NCBI GenBank assembly: GCA_023014485.1 | Contig: JAJOZX010002583.1 | Coordinates: forward strand, 558,001-622,000 | Length of the DNA: 64,000 nt | Source: Bathynomus jamesi | Taxonomy: Eukaryota > Arthropoda > Malacostraca > Isopoda > Cirolanidae | Direction: 5' to 3' | Shown here: positions 43,766 to 54,849 of the stretch, in pieces | Numbering within the stretch: the first letter of the stretch is position 1 | Layout: every line of letters starts with the position of its first letter | The notes under the pieces: generated by a model | The model's input: the letters and a program-made list of their open reading frames with translations, nothing else | Told to the model about the DNA's origin: nothing | Database searches by the model: none | Made by a program: the position numbers and the translations under genes

Positions 43766-46700
43766 CCATGAAACGATGAAGAAACACCGGTCGAAAACCT
43801 TCGCTGATGTGTACAAAGCTACAGTTTCCACCTAGCAGAATATGCAGAAGACCATCAAAGCTGACAGAAAGCTACTACAGCAGCTCCTAAATGCCGCGAC
43901 CGCAGATTGCATGGTCGAGATGGTCAACGTCTTGAAACATGAACTGTCCCCAGTCCCATTTAGTTTGGCGAAGGCAGGAGGAGAGGTGAATTCGACATCG
44001 AAGTCTGAGCTGATGATATTCCTGATGGCTCAGCAGACCATACTGTAAGCTCAGAGGTTCCAACCTCTGATCTGAAGACCTCTGTGATGATAGATAGCCA
44101 TGCACTCATCCAAACTCTTGGCAAGCCTGGCGGCTGTCGGACATTCGGCGACTATGCTGAAGTGTTCTTCAAGGCCGTGACGAGTTATTTCAATGAACAC
44201 ATAACAAGAGTTGATGTCATCTTTGATCGGTACGCAGGGGAAGGATAGACCAAAGAAGTTACCAGGACAAAGCGTGCAAGCAAGAAGAAACCGATTCGGA
44301 AAGTCATTGATGGCCCATAAGCAGAGGCGTACCTAAAGTATTTGGCAACCGGGGCGGATCCTTCCTTTGGCACCCCCCCATAAATAATTTTAAAATTTAA
44401 ACACAGAAAAATATATTATGTTTGCAAATAGATTTTTAAACAGTACAGTACTGTCATAAGCAAATTGGAAATAAGGAAAATGCAGAACATTAAAAATTCA
44501 GTGAACAGGTAATACTGCATTTTATTTTATACAGAAAACACAGGAAATCCAGTCTCAACGCTCAGCCTATTCTTCAAAGGTAAATAGTGAGGATTCAGTC
44601 TCTGCTTTCGAGCCTTAATTTCTGCAAATTGATCAATGACCTCATCAAAATTCACCTTCTTTGCGTATTCATGTTCAATTGAAAGTAAAGCCAGATTTGT
44701 CAATCTTGTCTGACTCATGGTCGAGCGAAAGAAATTTTTTATAAATTTCAATTTGGAAAAACTTCTTTCACATGAAGCAATACACACAGACAGTCAAAAA
44801 GAATCTCAAACACAGTGACAAGTTTGGCAAAGATTCACAAAAATCCCATTTCACAATAAACTCCAGAAACTGCAATGCTGTCCATTTCTTTGCCTCTTGG
44901 ATGCTGATTTTGGCAGCTTTCAAATGCCTCCGAAGTCGTCCAATTTCCACACTGATATCTTCATCAGAGAATTCATCGAAAATCTGAGTCAAATTTGGAC
45001 TATACAGTACTTCCGAAGTTCTTCTTCTGTTGCAACAACCAAAGTGTTTGGCCTTAACATCACCATGTAGTTGCATTAAAAATAATCATGCAGTCCTATC
45101 ACCATTACCATCGTAAGATCACTACATAGTCATCATAAAAAACTCACTCAGTCATACACATCATTGTTACTTCAGTAGTCATGGTTGTAGGAAAAAAGTC
45201 AACTCTAAAGTTTAGTGCAAAGTGTGAATTTCCTGTGTCTTTTTACTGATAACCAGCAGTCACAGGGACCACCATTCATAAACATGAGTTTCTATAACAT
45301 CACGACGATGCATTTATTATAACATCACGACGACGCATTTACCAGGTGTTATAATATCACGACGATGCATTTATAAACCCTTAAACATCACTATGATACC
45401 ACATTGTCAAAAATTACTGGACACTGGTATAAGTACTATGATATTGTTATAAACACAGGCACTTTATGCTTTATCATAATTATTTAATGAAACATACCTC
45501 ATGTATGTGGAGTCACAGTGTCACGTAAACAAGACTTGAAATGTCAGTTGCAGCCAGCTGGCTATGCTCAACAAACTGATGACTAAAACGTCAACAAACG
45601 TTCGCCTTTTGATGTAATTTTTATCAAATATTTAATTTTTCGTTTGTAAATTTTTTATTGCCAATAAAAATAAAAATTTATTTTATAGTGGAAATTAACA
45701 TTAAGCTGTTGAAATAGTTTGAACATTTAAAAAAAAATTTCTTACTTTGGCGAATTTTTCATTTGGTTTGAAAACTTGTACTGGTATTTCAACTCTCCCG
45801 ATGGCACCCCCCTCCTGGCTGCCACCCGGGGCGGACCGCCCCCCTCGCACCCCCCTTAGTACGCCACTGCCCACAAGTTTCACTACCTGAAGTGTGGAAA
45901 AACTTCATGGCCCTGGATACAAACAAGGCTGACCTAGCCTTGTTTCTGTCTAACGTCTTCGCTTAGAAGGGCAGAGATCTTCAAGAAAGATGTCAGCTGG
46001 TGACAGGGGGTGGCTTCTCTGAAGCCACCGAAGTACGGTCAACCAGGCGACATGACGTTCCACTGCATAGCAACTATGAAGAGGCGGACACCAGGCTCAT
46101 CCTTCACTCATGTGATGCAGTGTCCCAGGGTTATAAACGAATACTGGTAGTGTGCAGAGATACTGATATAATGGTGCTGCTGATTCATTTCGTTTGTACC
46201 AAGAACCGAAAATGCTACCCCGTGCACGATGTATTCAAGCGTTTGTCTCCCCCAGTCAGGGACAACCTGGTCAGCTTCCACGCTTTGATCGGGTGTGACA
46301 CAATCTCGTCCGTCCTTCAGTGGTCATGGAAAAAAGAAGTGTTGGAAGGTGTTCAGTGACCACCCACTCCTGCTGCACGCCATTGGTCGAGATGGGGATA
46401 TCGCAGATGTTGAGAGGTTTGTGTCATTTGTATGGCACCCCGGAACAACACACAATTGATGACGCTAGAGTTCACTTTTTTGGGAAAGCCAAGAAGACTC
46501 TGGAAATGCTCCCACCGACAAAGGATGCCCTGGAGCTCCACGCCAAGCGGGCAAACTATCAGGCCAAAATATGGCTCCAGGCTGACAAAGAACACGTAGA
46601 TGTTGAAGATCCGGTGGACACTTCAGCCTGGAAGTTGGAAGATGGAAGCCTCCTACCAGTATGGACAAGACTTCCTCCAATCCCTCAAGCCTGCCTGAAG

Positions 46701-46826
46701 CTTGTTGCTTGTGGTTGCAAGAAAAAGTGCAAGACAGCTAGATGCAACTGCTTCAGGAAAAGGATGAAGTGTACGACAGCTTGTGGTTGTGACGACAGCG
46801 GTTGCTGTAACCCAGCTGGACAGTAG
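43766..46826 (+). pseudogene. PIN/XPG-like CXC gene, C-terminal half
   Basis: Plus-strand continuation of the gene begun at 31,859, interrupted by hAT-2 (44,322-45,869). Before it: MKKHRSKTFADVYKATVST, stop, KTIKADRKLLQQLLNAATAD, frameshift, KTLGKPGGCRTFGDYAEVF-like sequence. After it: QERCQLVTGGGF, EEADTRLILHSCDAVSQGYK, ILVVCRDTDIMVLLIHF, LVSFHALIGCDTISS, frameshift, and the C-terminal CXC motif ACGCKKKCKTARCNCFRKRM with CGCDDSGCCNP. The EADTR and RDTD blocks recall PIN/XPG-type nucleases with their acidic residues; the CXC motif recalls tesmin/TSO1 DNA-binding proteins. Stop TAG at 46,824. Confidence 0.75.
44322..45869 (-). mobile_element. hAT-2 with transposase C-terminus
   Basis: 1,548 bp, ends CAGAGGCGTACCTAAAG and TTAGTACGCCACTG. 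Flanking 8-mers cccataag (44,314-44,321) and cccacaag (45,870-45,877) match at 7 of 8, an aged target duplication. Minus-strand frames 45,076-44,768 and 44,787-44,527 form the transposase end: FLEFIVKWDFCESLPNLSLC and SCERSFSKLKFIKNFFRSTM, resembling hAT-7 (AERSFSKLKLIKSYLRSTM). One frameshift lies between them and the core is missing. 45,080-45,780 contains three copies of a tatcacgacgatgcattta word (45,297-45,375). Confidence 0.88.
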
Positions 46827-47448
46827 ATCTATGTCTCTCTTCCGGGCTGAAATCGAGAGAAGCTGGAATGTGCTGTAACTTTGTAAGGAACTAATAACTC
46901 TGTTCTTAAGTGATTGCAATCCACACAATTGTGACTGTCAGTGCAGCGTTTTGGTGCTGTTCATCAAGAAATGTGATCTTGTAGATGTTACTAGTGTATA
47001 AACTGTATAGTTATGGGGCTATATTTACTGCTTGTGATTTAGTTGTGATAATTCTGTTACTGTGAGTACTTAATTCATGCCATCAAATTTATTAGGCACT
47101 AATCATGTTAAAATAAATTGTTTTGACAAACAGACTTGCTCAATGTTTTTTTTCGCCAATTAAAATAAAAAATCACAAATTTTTAGCACAATTTCGGTCG
47201 TGATTAACTTGAATTTGACCTTGAGTTGGTAATTCGGATGGAATAAGCGTGACCTTCAAAGCCAAAAGCGAGAGTGGCATCCACCTGCATTTTATTCCTC
47301 ACCCACAGGTACATTGATTTAGCATGGGTGCCAGCTATTAACAAAAAAACGCCGTTCAAAGAAGATTTTTGAATTTTGGCCGGTCCACTGTTTATGGTAT
47401 CCAGAGATCGCTTATGTTAAATACCCACTTATTGCCTCAACTGTGACA

Positions 47449-47450
<2 letters not shown>
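46827..47450. other. 3' flank and right end of the PIN/CXC element
   Basis: Non-coding. 47,140-47,450 has words aaaaaaacgccgttc and gaattttggccggtccact that mirror the left end near 31,430-31,480. It ends in an A-run at about 47,448-47,465 next to an AT tract. No target duplication could be assigned. Confidence 0.5.
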
Positions 47451-47496
<46 letters not shown>

Positions 47497-47497
<1 letters not shown>

Positions 47498-47745
47498 TAA
47501 AGAACGACGCTTGTATAGAAGAACGTTCCGCGCAAGATGAGGAGGGAGAACGAACAAATGAAAAACTGAGGTAACCACCCGGGAATCGAACACGGGATCT
47601 TCCGATTGCCGGTCAGATATGAAAACCCACTACACCTCATTTTTTCATTTGTTCGTTCTCCCTCCTCATCTTGCGCGGAACGTTCTTCTATACAAGCGTC
47701 GTTCTTTACGTTAATTATACTCTGTGTTGTTTGCAGTTGAAATGT
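47497..47745. repeat. tRNA-like foldback repeat, compact copy
   Basis: Left arm tttaaagaacgacgctt to a truncated tRNA-like sequence (minus strand, 47,570-47,637, broken before the A box). It is followed at once by the right arm tttttcatttgttcgttctcc to gcgtcgttctttacg. The second tRNA-like sequence is absent. AT tracts on both sides. A ctggccgtgacggggag block follows at 47,800. Confidence 0.8.
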
Positions 47746-47879
47746 GTATATATATATATATATATATATATGACGGGATTTACGCCCATCTAAAATAACT
47801 TTTAAAAATTTAACTGGCCGTGACGGGGAGATCGGTTTAAAGTTTATGGTGTCGAGAGAATAGAAATAAAATTCCCTCG

Positions 47880-48170
47880 AAGAGAAGATGCAAGTTTATT
47901 TATTGAAATTTTAAAAATCGATATTATCTATCGCTTTCCGCCAAACTGAGAGTCTCGCTGATTATAAAATACGTGTAAACAAATTTAATTAGCAGTTTTA
48001 GAAAAATGAGCTGACAGTTCGATTCCAGCAAAAATCTAATTCCTTCGGAACAGAAAAGTGTTATTGAGTCAAATTTAATACTATAGTAAAAGTGCTACTA
48101 ATAATTTTAAAATACAAGTATTTCATATTTTGTGAAATGTATATTTATTTCTCTCTCTCTCTCTCTTTGT
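47880..48170. other. No gene seen
   Basis: AT-rich sequence, with a TCTCTC tract at 48,152-48,168. No homology recognised to other parts of the window. Confidence 0.4.
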
Positions 48171-48197
48171 ATATATATATATATATATATATACACA

Positions 48198-49323
48198 CAG
48201 TGCTGTGCTCGTTACTTTATAAATGTAATGCCGTTACCGTTACCACAGTCTAAATGTAACGCCGTTATCGTTACAGTTACCATTTTTAAAAAGTAACGAG
48301 TAACGGCACCGTTACTCGTTACCGTTACTTTTAATGAAATGTAAATATATTATATATATATGCATAGGTATATTATAATTTCTATATACATAAAATATTA
48401 TATTATATATAAACATTCGCTTGTGCGAGTATGTGTTGGTTTGTATCCACTGGTTAATGCATAGGCTATGAAGTCTGTGCATGCCTTCATTGCGTTGTTA
48501 TGACTTATAGGGCATAGTATTTTCAAAAAAAGTGAAACAAAATTACTGCAAGATTTATTACTAGGAATTGCAACATAACAGAGGATGTAGCATACTATTG
48601 ATATTAATTTACTAATGCTAGAATATACCAGGAAAGTTTAGTTTTGCAAAACAATAACACGAAATACTAAAGAAATGAATCAAATGAGTTATTGTGCATG
48701 GACAATGATAATTAAAATTTATTAGCTAAATATACAAACTTAAGAACTAGTATTCAAAAGATCTTTATTGGCCTTTAAGAAAACAAGCTTCTCTAAAGTT
48801 GCATATAAGAGTGAGCCTCGTTTCGGACGCAGTGTATCCTTCCCTACTGAAAAAAACCCGCTCAACAGCGGCACTAGATGGTATAATAAACATATTTTTA
48901 AAACTAGTGGATGGGAAGGATGCAGAGCTAACGTGCCATGAAGGCCCAGATGAGAGGAATGACGAAACCTCTGTTGAACTTAGGTCCCTCCCTGCTCCAG
49001 GGTTCTTCGCCTTTTTACTTGCCAGTGCTGTCAGTGTATAGGGGGAGAGGGTGGATGGGGGTAGGCTGCCAGCATGCCAACGGCTAACATGCACACCTCG
49101 CTCATAGAGAAGGGACAAATTTTTAACGGTTAATGAATAATGAGTGAGGATCGAAAGAAACTAATTGCGAGCTACGATAAAAAAGTAACGAGTAACGACT
49201 AACGAATGTATTTCCCTAAAAAAGTAACGTCGTTACTGAAAGAGTTACTCGATTTGAAATGTAATGCCGTTACCACTACCGTTACTAAAAAAGTACCGCG
49301 TTACGTAACGCGTTACTGCCCAG

Positions 49324-49328
<5 letters not shown>
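48198..49328 (-). mobile_element. hAT-4 with GTAACG subterminal repeats
   Basis: Ends CAGTGCTGTGCTCGTTAC and GCGTTACTGCCCAGCTCTG. Dense GTAACG/CGTTAC words at both flanks, like the MITE at 16,871. The minus-strand frame 49,118-48,765 ends in a hAT dimerisation region, PSSAAVERVFFSREGYTASE and LICNFREACFLKGQ. Only this C-terminal part is kept; the core is deleted. Flanking sequence is AT/CA repeat, so the target duplication is not readable. Confidence 0.85.

Positions 49329-49382
<54 letters not shown>
49329..49382. repeat. (AT)n microsatellite
   Basis: AT run joining hAT-4 to a tRNA-foldback fragment. Confidence 0.95.
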
Positions 49383-49385
<3 letters not shown>

Positions 49386-49387
49386 TA

Positions 49388-49454
49388 TAACTGCAAACAC
49401 GCAGTATAATTAACGTAAAGAACGACGCTTTGTATAGGAGAATTATCCGCGCAA

Positions 49455-49490
<36 letters not shown>
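49388..49490. repeat. tRNA-foldback end fragment plus (GA)n
   Basis: Contains cgcagtataattaacgtaaagaacgacgctt, known from the foldback ends, then a GA tract and a G9 run. Confidence 0.75.
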
Positions 49491-49492
<2 letters not shown>

Positions 49493-49544
49493 GGGGGGAA
49501 ATAAACAAACAGACAAACAGACAAACATGACTGAGTCTTGCAAT

Positions 49545-49800
49545 ACAGTTTAACGGGAAATCCAGCAGCCCAGCGTCTTAACCACTAGGATACCCAGGGC
49601 TCCCATTTATCTACCAACCATTTGTGTGGAAGGATTTTACACTCCACCTTAGACCTACAGCTTAACCCGGAGCACCAGTAGCCCAGCGTCTTAACCACTA
49701 GAATATTCAGGGTTCCCATTTAGCTACCATCCATTTGTGTGGAAGGATTGCTGCGCGCCGTTGCCATCACCGGGACTCGAACCCAATGCATATAATCGTG
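49545..49800 (-). repeat. tRNA-derived SINE-like repeat, two head-to-tail units
   Basis: The word cagcgtcttaaccacta occurs at 49,570 and 49,690, and ccatttgtgtggaaggatt at 49,618 and 49,729, giving a unit of about 115 bp. Minus strand: TAGTGGTTAAGACGCTGGG (A box) and GGGTTCGAGTCCCGG (a good B box near 49,770-49,785). Confidence 0.65.
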
Positions 49801-49959
49801 CATATAGTTGTGTGTGTAATAATAGGGACTTTATGGGCGTATAGTCAGGGGTGTACGTGCGTTTGTTTGCGTTTCTTGTTGGCGGTCCAAACGTTGTATA
49901 CACTGTGCCAACTGGCTGATAATGCCTGGAGGTACCTGCTTCTACGCCCCACTGGCAAC

Positions 49960-50215
49960 ATTTGGGGGGTGAGGCCGTCCCATCTTTTCCCCAAAAGAGG
50001 TTAGGTAGACTCCCCCCAGCTTGCTGGGGGAATTCCCTCCCTCCCCTTTCTTTTTCTTTTTTTTTGGCACCCTGGGGTTGGCACTGGGGGGGGGGGTCTT
50101 TGCAACAAGGGGGAGGGGGTTGTCACTGTGGTTGTCACTGACACTCATTGCAACATTGCATCATTGCACTACACTAACCTTTTGCGCCCATGCTACTTCT
50201 GCAAATATAGTGAAC
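49960..50215. repeat. TATGGGCGCAAA-family repeat, inverted copy
   Basis: Complement of the 17,947-18,181 type: ends with cttttgcgcccatgct at 50,180, contains cccagcttgctggggg, and has homopolymer runs at 50,050-50,120 (T9, G10). Confidence 0.7.
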
Positions 50216-50337
50216 AGCACAAACATTAAGCTACGTCTTCAATATATATGGGAAATTCACTTGATTACTAATATATACATTAACCAAGTTTACAATATAT
50301 AGAAAAACTAAGGTAGTTGAATAAAATTATTTATTAC

Positions 50338-51319
50338 CTGCTCAAGAGTCAATTTGATTGCACGTAGAAGTTCAATAAAGGTATCGATGGCTTCATGTTT
50401 TTCAATCCATCTTGTCTCACAGAGATTTGAAATGATCGTTCCGTTGCTCAGTGTAAGAAGCTCGCACTGCGGCTTGGAAAAGTGCTTTCCTTTTGGCACT
50501 TAGTTGATGAAGCTTATGATCTGACGCACTGTACTCACCATGTTACGGATTTCTTGTACATCACAAGCACCCATTAAAGCTAAGTTAAGCGAATGTGCCG
50601 TGCAATGTGTATACATGGCTCGTGGGTTTCTCTCAAGGATGACAGATGAAGCACCAGCAATACTAGAACACAACAGATGCGCCATCGTATCCTTATCCTA
50701 CACAATTATGTATGGCCAGTTGTAACTGCTCATTACTTTCAACGATTAATTTCCCAATCAGTTTTCCAGACAGTTTCGGTTCTAGAATTTCTCTTTCTCC
50801 GAGAGTTGTAAAATCAAGATCAAATGAACTCTGAAACAAGTCTTGGAAACATAGGAATTCTTCTCGAATTTTCCCATCATGCAAATACCTTACGCATAAA
50901 CCGAATTGTTCTGCAGTTGCCACATCTTGTGTCTCGTCAGCAAGAATAGCAAATAGTCCTCCTCCACTTGCAATATCCTTTATTATGCGTTCTTGGATTA
51001 ATTCTGCTATAATTGCTATCATCTCATTTTGGACCTTCGATGATGTGTATATCGAATTCTTTGGTGCAGTTTTGATGTGATTTTTCAAAGCTTCATCTCC
51101 ACAGAAAATCATAAAACGAAGAAGTGCTCGGAAATTTCCATCATTATTGACTAAAGAAGTTATATCACGTAACTGCGAGTTCGATGCTATACATTGGTCT
51201 GCCTGGTCACCGACATTGAGAGGTCCTGAATCACAATGTCCTCTCATGGCCAAGTTTTGTTGGTTGCACACTATAATGGCTTTAATGATGCACATTACTG
51301 CTTTTCTGTTGTTTTTGAC
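50338..51319 (-). pseudogene. hAT-5 transposase, second exon (DUF4371-type)
   Basis: Minus strand. Begins after acceptor TTTACAG: KNNRKAVMCIIKAIIVCNQQ, then FGLCVRYLHDGKIREEF after FAILADETQDVATAEQ (first catalytic Asp), a broken GQGYDGA block near 50,690 (stop plus frameshift), MYTHCTAHSLNLALMGACDV, one in-frame stop near 50,500, and SNLCETRWIEKHEAIDTFIE. Ends at donor GAGCAG|GTAATA. The first exon is at 54,513-54,707, and the C-terminal dimerisation exon is not found in the window. Relatives act as cut-and-paste transposases. Confidence 0.82.
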
Positions 51320-51411
51320 CTGTAAATTAAAATATATATTTCAAACACCTTCATATCTATATATCTATAGTACTAATTTATAGTTATGAATTTAATGGCC
51401 AATTGTAACTA

Positions 51412-52124
51412 CGAGGAGTGATCAAAAAGTATCGATAATTTTATTGCTACGGACAAATGAATGCAACTAAGAAATAACCGTTTACATATATGGGTCTTCC
51501 TGCCCTCTGGCGTCTGCAGTCTGAAGCAAAATCTGCTACCATGAGTCAGTAGTTGGTTGGAGCGCTTAAAAGGAGGGTATGTTTTTGCAGTACGTATAAA
51601 TCTCTGAAATGGAACAACGCGCGTTCGGAGACGAACGAAATGATTAAAACAGCTTTTGGAAATGATGCTCTCAGTGTAGCTAACGTTTACAAATGGCACA
51701 AAAAGTTTAAAAATGGAGAAACATCGCTTGAAGACAAGAAACGCAGTGGCCGCTCTTCCACTTCTCATACGGATGAAAATGTCCAACAGATTCGATTTCT
51801 GGTACAAGCAAATATTTCTCCATTTTTAAACTTTTTGTGCCATTTGTAAACGTTAGCTACACTGAGAGCATCATTTCCAAAAGCTGTTTTAATAATTTCG
51901 TTCGTCACCGAACGCGCGTTGTTCCATTTCAGAGATTTATACGTATTGCAAAAACACACCCTCCTCTTAAGCGCTCCAACCAACTACTGACTCATGGTAG
52001 CACATTTTGCTTCAGACTGCAGACGCCAGAGGGCAGGACGACTCACATATGTAAACGGTTATTTCTTATTTGCATTCATTTGTCGGGAGCAATAAAATTA
52101 TCGATACTTTTTGATCACTCCTCG
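51412..52124. mobile_element. Palindromic mariner: two 5' halves head to head
   Basis: 713 bp flanked by TA (51,410-51,411 and 52,125-52,126). Both ends read CGAGGAGTGATCAAAAAG. Arms of about 308 bp (51,412-51,719 and 51,816-52,124) are inverted copies of a mariner 5' part and encode the DNA-binding N-terminus: KRRVCFCSTYKSLKWNNARS and SVANVYKWHKKFKNG on each strand. The 97-bp loop continues the left copy (TSLEDKKRSGRSSTSHTDEN). No catalytic domain. Confidence 0.92.
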
Positions 52125-52299
52125 TATGTTTGATGCGTAAATCGGTACTATGAGGAATAATGATTATTACGATTAATTGATAATGTTATAAGTGATTGTT
52201 ATTAATAAATGCTGAGGCCGAGGTCACCAGATCTTTTAAATCAAAGAATGTTATTAATTAAGTTATTACTTAGGTTCATTGAAAGAATGAGTTTTCTTC

Positions 52300-52700
52300 C
52301 TTTATTACACAAAATAATGATTTATGAATGAGATAGGAACATGTCGTTTACAGTTGCAATAATGATTACACGAAATTAAATGATTTATGAATTAGACAGA
52401 AACATGTCGTTTACAGTTGCAATAATGTATACACTTGAAGTAATAACGCGCGAGGTAAATGATTAGTCTTTATAAAAAGTTAGGTGAATGACAACGGGGC
52501 CAGCGGGGTCCTGCACGAATGGTGTTTACATGGTCGTAGCTCGTGGGTCACTGAAGCTGGTGTTCGAAGGGAAAGAAGTCGAGGTGCGCCCAGAAGTCCT
52601 TGTAACGAAGTTGAAGCGTGAGATAAGGCATGAGGACATGCTTTGAGTGAATCTTCACGATGTGACGTCATCTTAGTCGTGCTTGTGTGACGTCATCTTG
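52300..52700. repeat. Local duplications with paired TGACGTCA
   Basis: A roughly 57-bp duplication (aacatgtcgtttacagttgc at about 52,340 and 52,400) and a 25-bp duplication with two CRE-like TGACGTCA palindromes (52,663-52,670 and 52,688-52,695). Could be a decayed LTR or promoter; no coding sequence. Confidence 0.5.
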
Positions 52701-52810
52701 ATCGTGTTTGAGTTGATGAGTTATATCACTAATTGTGTTGATGGCATATTGCTAAGGTGTTTGCAAACGTCTCTGCCACTTCAGTTGGTTACTACATATC
52801 CATAAATCCA

Positions 52811-52816
<6 letters not shown>

Positions 52817-52895
<79 letters not shown>
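52817..52895. repeat. (AT)n microsatellite
   Basis: Long AT run into whose right end the next transposon is inserted. Confidence 0.95.
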
Positions 52896-52900
<5 letters not shown>

Positions 52901-54396
52901 GGTGTTTGAAAACTTTCTGTACAAATTGTAATGGGGGATAGGCAACACCAAGACAAACCCTTTTCGTCTATAAGTGTATGTCCGCTGACGTCACCATTCG
53001 GCGCGAGAGGGCGCCGCTGCAATTGGCTAAAAGGTGAAGTGGGCTAGACTCGCGCTTGCCGCGGGCATTCTTAAATCGGACGTAGTGCGCGTAACATGGA
53101 GCGCTTCACGACTGCTGAGATGGCTGACATGCATATGGTGTATGGGGCTGCCAATGGAAACGGAAGAGCTGCTGTGAGGTTATACCGACAACGCTTCCCA
53201 AACAGACGTGTGCCAAACCACCAAACGTTTGCGCATTTGCATCGGCGACTGCGAGAAACTGGAACATTCCATGCAAACATGCATGACGCTGGTCGGGAGA
53301 GAAACGTGCGCACTCCTGACATGGAAGAAGAAATCCTACGGCGATTTGAGGACAATCCAAGTGCAAGCACGCGAGGTGTTGCACGTATCCTCGGTGTGAA
53401 CCACGACCTGGTCTGGAGAGTGTTGCACGAGCAGCAGTTACATCCGTTTCATCGTCAGAGAGTCCAGGCATTACAACCTCGGGATTACCCTCTTCGTGTG
53501 GAATTCGCACGCTGGTTTCTGCAGCAGACAGCGGTGCAGCCTAATTTTCCGGCTTATGTGCTGTTCTCAGATAAGGCCTGTTTCACACGTGAGGGTGTGT
53601 TTAACATGCACAATTCTCACGTGTGGGCGCACGCAAATCCACATGCTACACGGGTGCATGCTCATCAAGAATGGTTCGCCGTCAATGTTTGGGCGGGTAT
53701 CGTCCATGGCAAGTTGATTGGGCCGTACCTGCTGCCTGCCCGACTCGACGGGCGGGTTTATCGGATATTTCTTGAAGAAACGTTGCCGGAACTGCTGGAA
53801 GATGTTCCCGTGGCTATTCGTAGACGAATGTGGTTTCAACACGGCGGGGCCCCAGCACACTCCAGCAACGATGTGCGGGATTATCTGAACGCCACTTTTG
53901 GGGACCGATGGATAGGCCGGGGTGGGCCGTAGCCTGGCCACCGAGATCGCCCGATTTAACATGCCTCGATTTCTTCCTGTGGGGACACATGAAGAACCTC
54001 GTGTACGAGACTCCCATTTACTCAGAAGAAGACCTCGTAGCAAGAATCGCTGTCGCTGCTGGAACTGTTCCCGAAATGCCGGGAATCTTTCGACCTGTAC
54101 GTCGGTCAATGCTTCGACGCTGTCGGGCATGCATTGATGCTACCGGTCGCAACTTTCAGCACCTTCTTTAAATAAACATGCCTTCTTTAAATAAACGTGT
54201 TACGCGTACTACGTCCGATTTAAGAATGCCCGCGGCAAGCGCGAGTCTAGCCCACTTCACCTTTTAGCCAATTGCAGCGGCGCCCTCTCGCGCCGAATGG
54301 TGACGTCAGCGGACATACACTTATAGACGAAAAGGGTTTGTCTTGGTGTTGCCTATACCCCATTACAATTTGTACAGAAAGTTTTCAAACACCGTG
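52896..54396 (+). mobile_element. DD41D mariner-like element with ~200-bp terminal repeats
   Basis: 1,501 bp flanked by TA. Left end CACAGGGTGTTTGAAAACTT, right end its complement with one change. The inverted repeats run about 199 bp (52,896-53,094 and 54,198-54,396) and are nearly identical, far longer than the roughly 30-bp repeats of the copies at 10,661 and 21,865. Both repeats contain TGACGTCA. The transposase is inside. Confidence 0.93.
53096..54171 (+). pseudogene. DD41D transposase, one frameshift, second Asp lost
   Basis: From ATG 53,096 (MERFTTAEMADMHMVYGAA), about 357 codons. Helix-turn-helix N-terminus (LYRQRFPNRRVPNHQTFAHL; NPSASTRGVARILGVNHDLV), then VLFSDKACFTREG (first catalytic Asp), MWFQHGGAPAHSS (relatives have QHDGAPAH, so the second Asp is Gly), and after a one-base frameshift near 53,932, [20 protein letters not shown] (third Asp). 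Spacing is 41 residues, counting across the shift. Ends RNFQHLL at 54,171. Two lesions, otherwise full length. Confidence 0.9.
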
Positions 54397-54512
54397 TATA
54401 TATACACACTAGTAACGGGTTATCAAATTAAACTAAAAAAAATCAACATTTCAGTTATTAGGTATTAATAATCATCTTTTAGAATACATGAAATGTTATG
54501 TATTATCCAAAC

Positions 54513-54707
54513 CTGATCTTTTCTTTGTGAGGACAGTTGATTTCTAATGTCATGGGCTGGATCTTTGCAAATGATTTGATAGCTCTGTGCAGTTTGCAGA
54601 CTATATTTGTGATATTCTGTGACTTCATGGCTGGTTAATGTGCCATCCTTGCAAGTGAGTTTATTGAATACGTTTAGTGAATGGTTGACCAATTTGCCTG
54701 GCATTTG
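54513..54707 (-). pseudogene. hAT-5 transposase, first exon
   Basis: Minus strand: MPGKLVNHSLNVFNKLTCKD, TSHEVTEYHKYSLQTAQSYQ, DPAHDIRNQLSSQRKDQ, then donor GATCAG|GTTTGG. The H-x5-H-like HEVTEYH pattern is that of hAT N-terminal zinc-finger regions. The reading frame joins to exon 2 at 51,319 without loss of phase. The gap between them holds the two mariner-type elements. Confidence 0.7.
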
Positions 54708-54849
54708 ACCACTTTTTCCTGATCCAACTTCCCACTTCGGTCACCGATACATGCAAATTTTTAGCTTGTGAGTAACTAAAACAAAGGTGTGTGTATATGC
54801 CAAGCAGGTTTAATACTATCATATATATAGGCTATATATATATACAAAT

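Noticed and set aside
46353..46928. Minus-strand ORFs over the CXC region
   Set aside because: Antisense shadows of the plus-strand gene, which has the Cys-rich motif in the expected frame.
48190..49336. 8-bp target duplication for hAT-4
   Set aside because: The flanks tatacaca and tgtatata do not match, and they lie in AT/CA repeats where any match would be meaningless.
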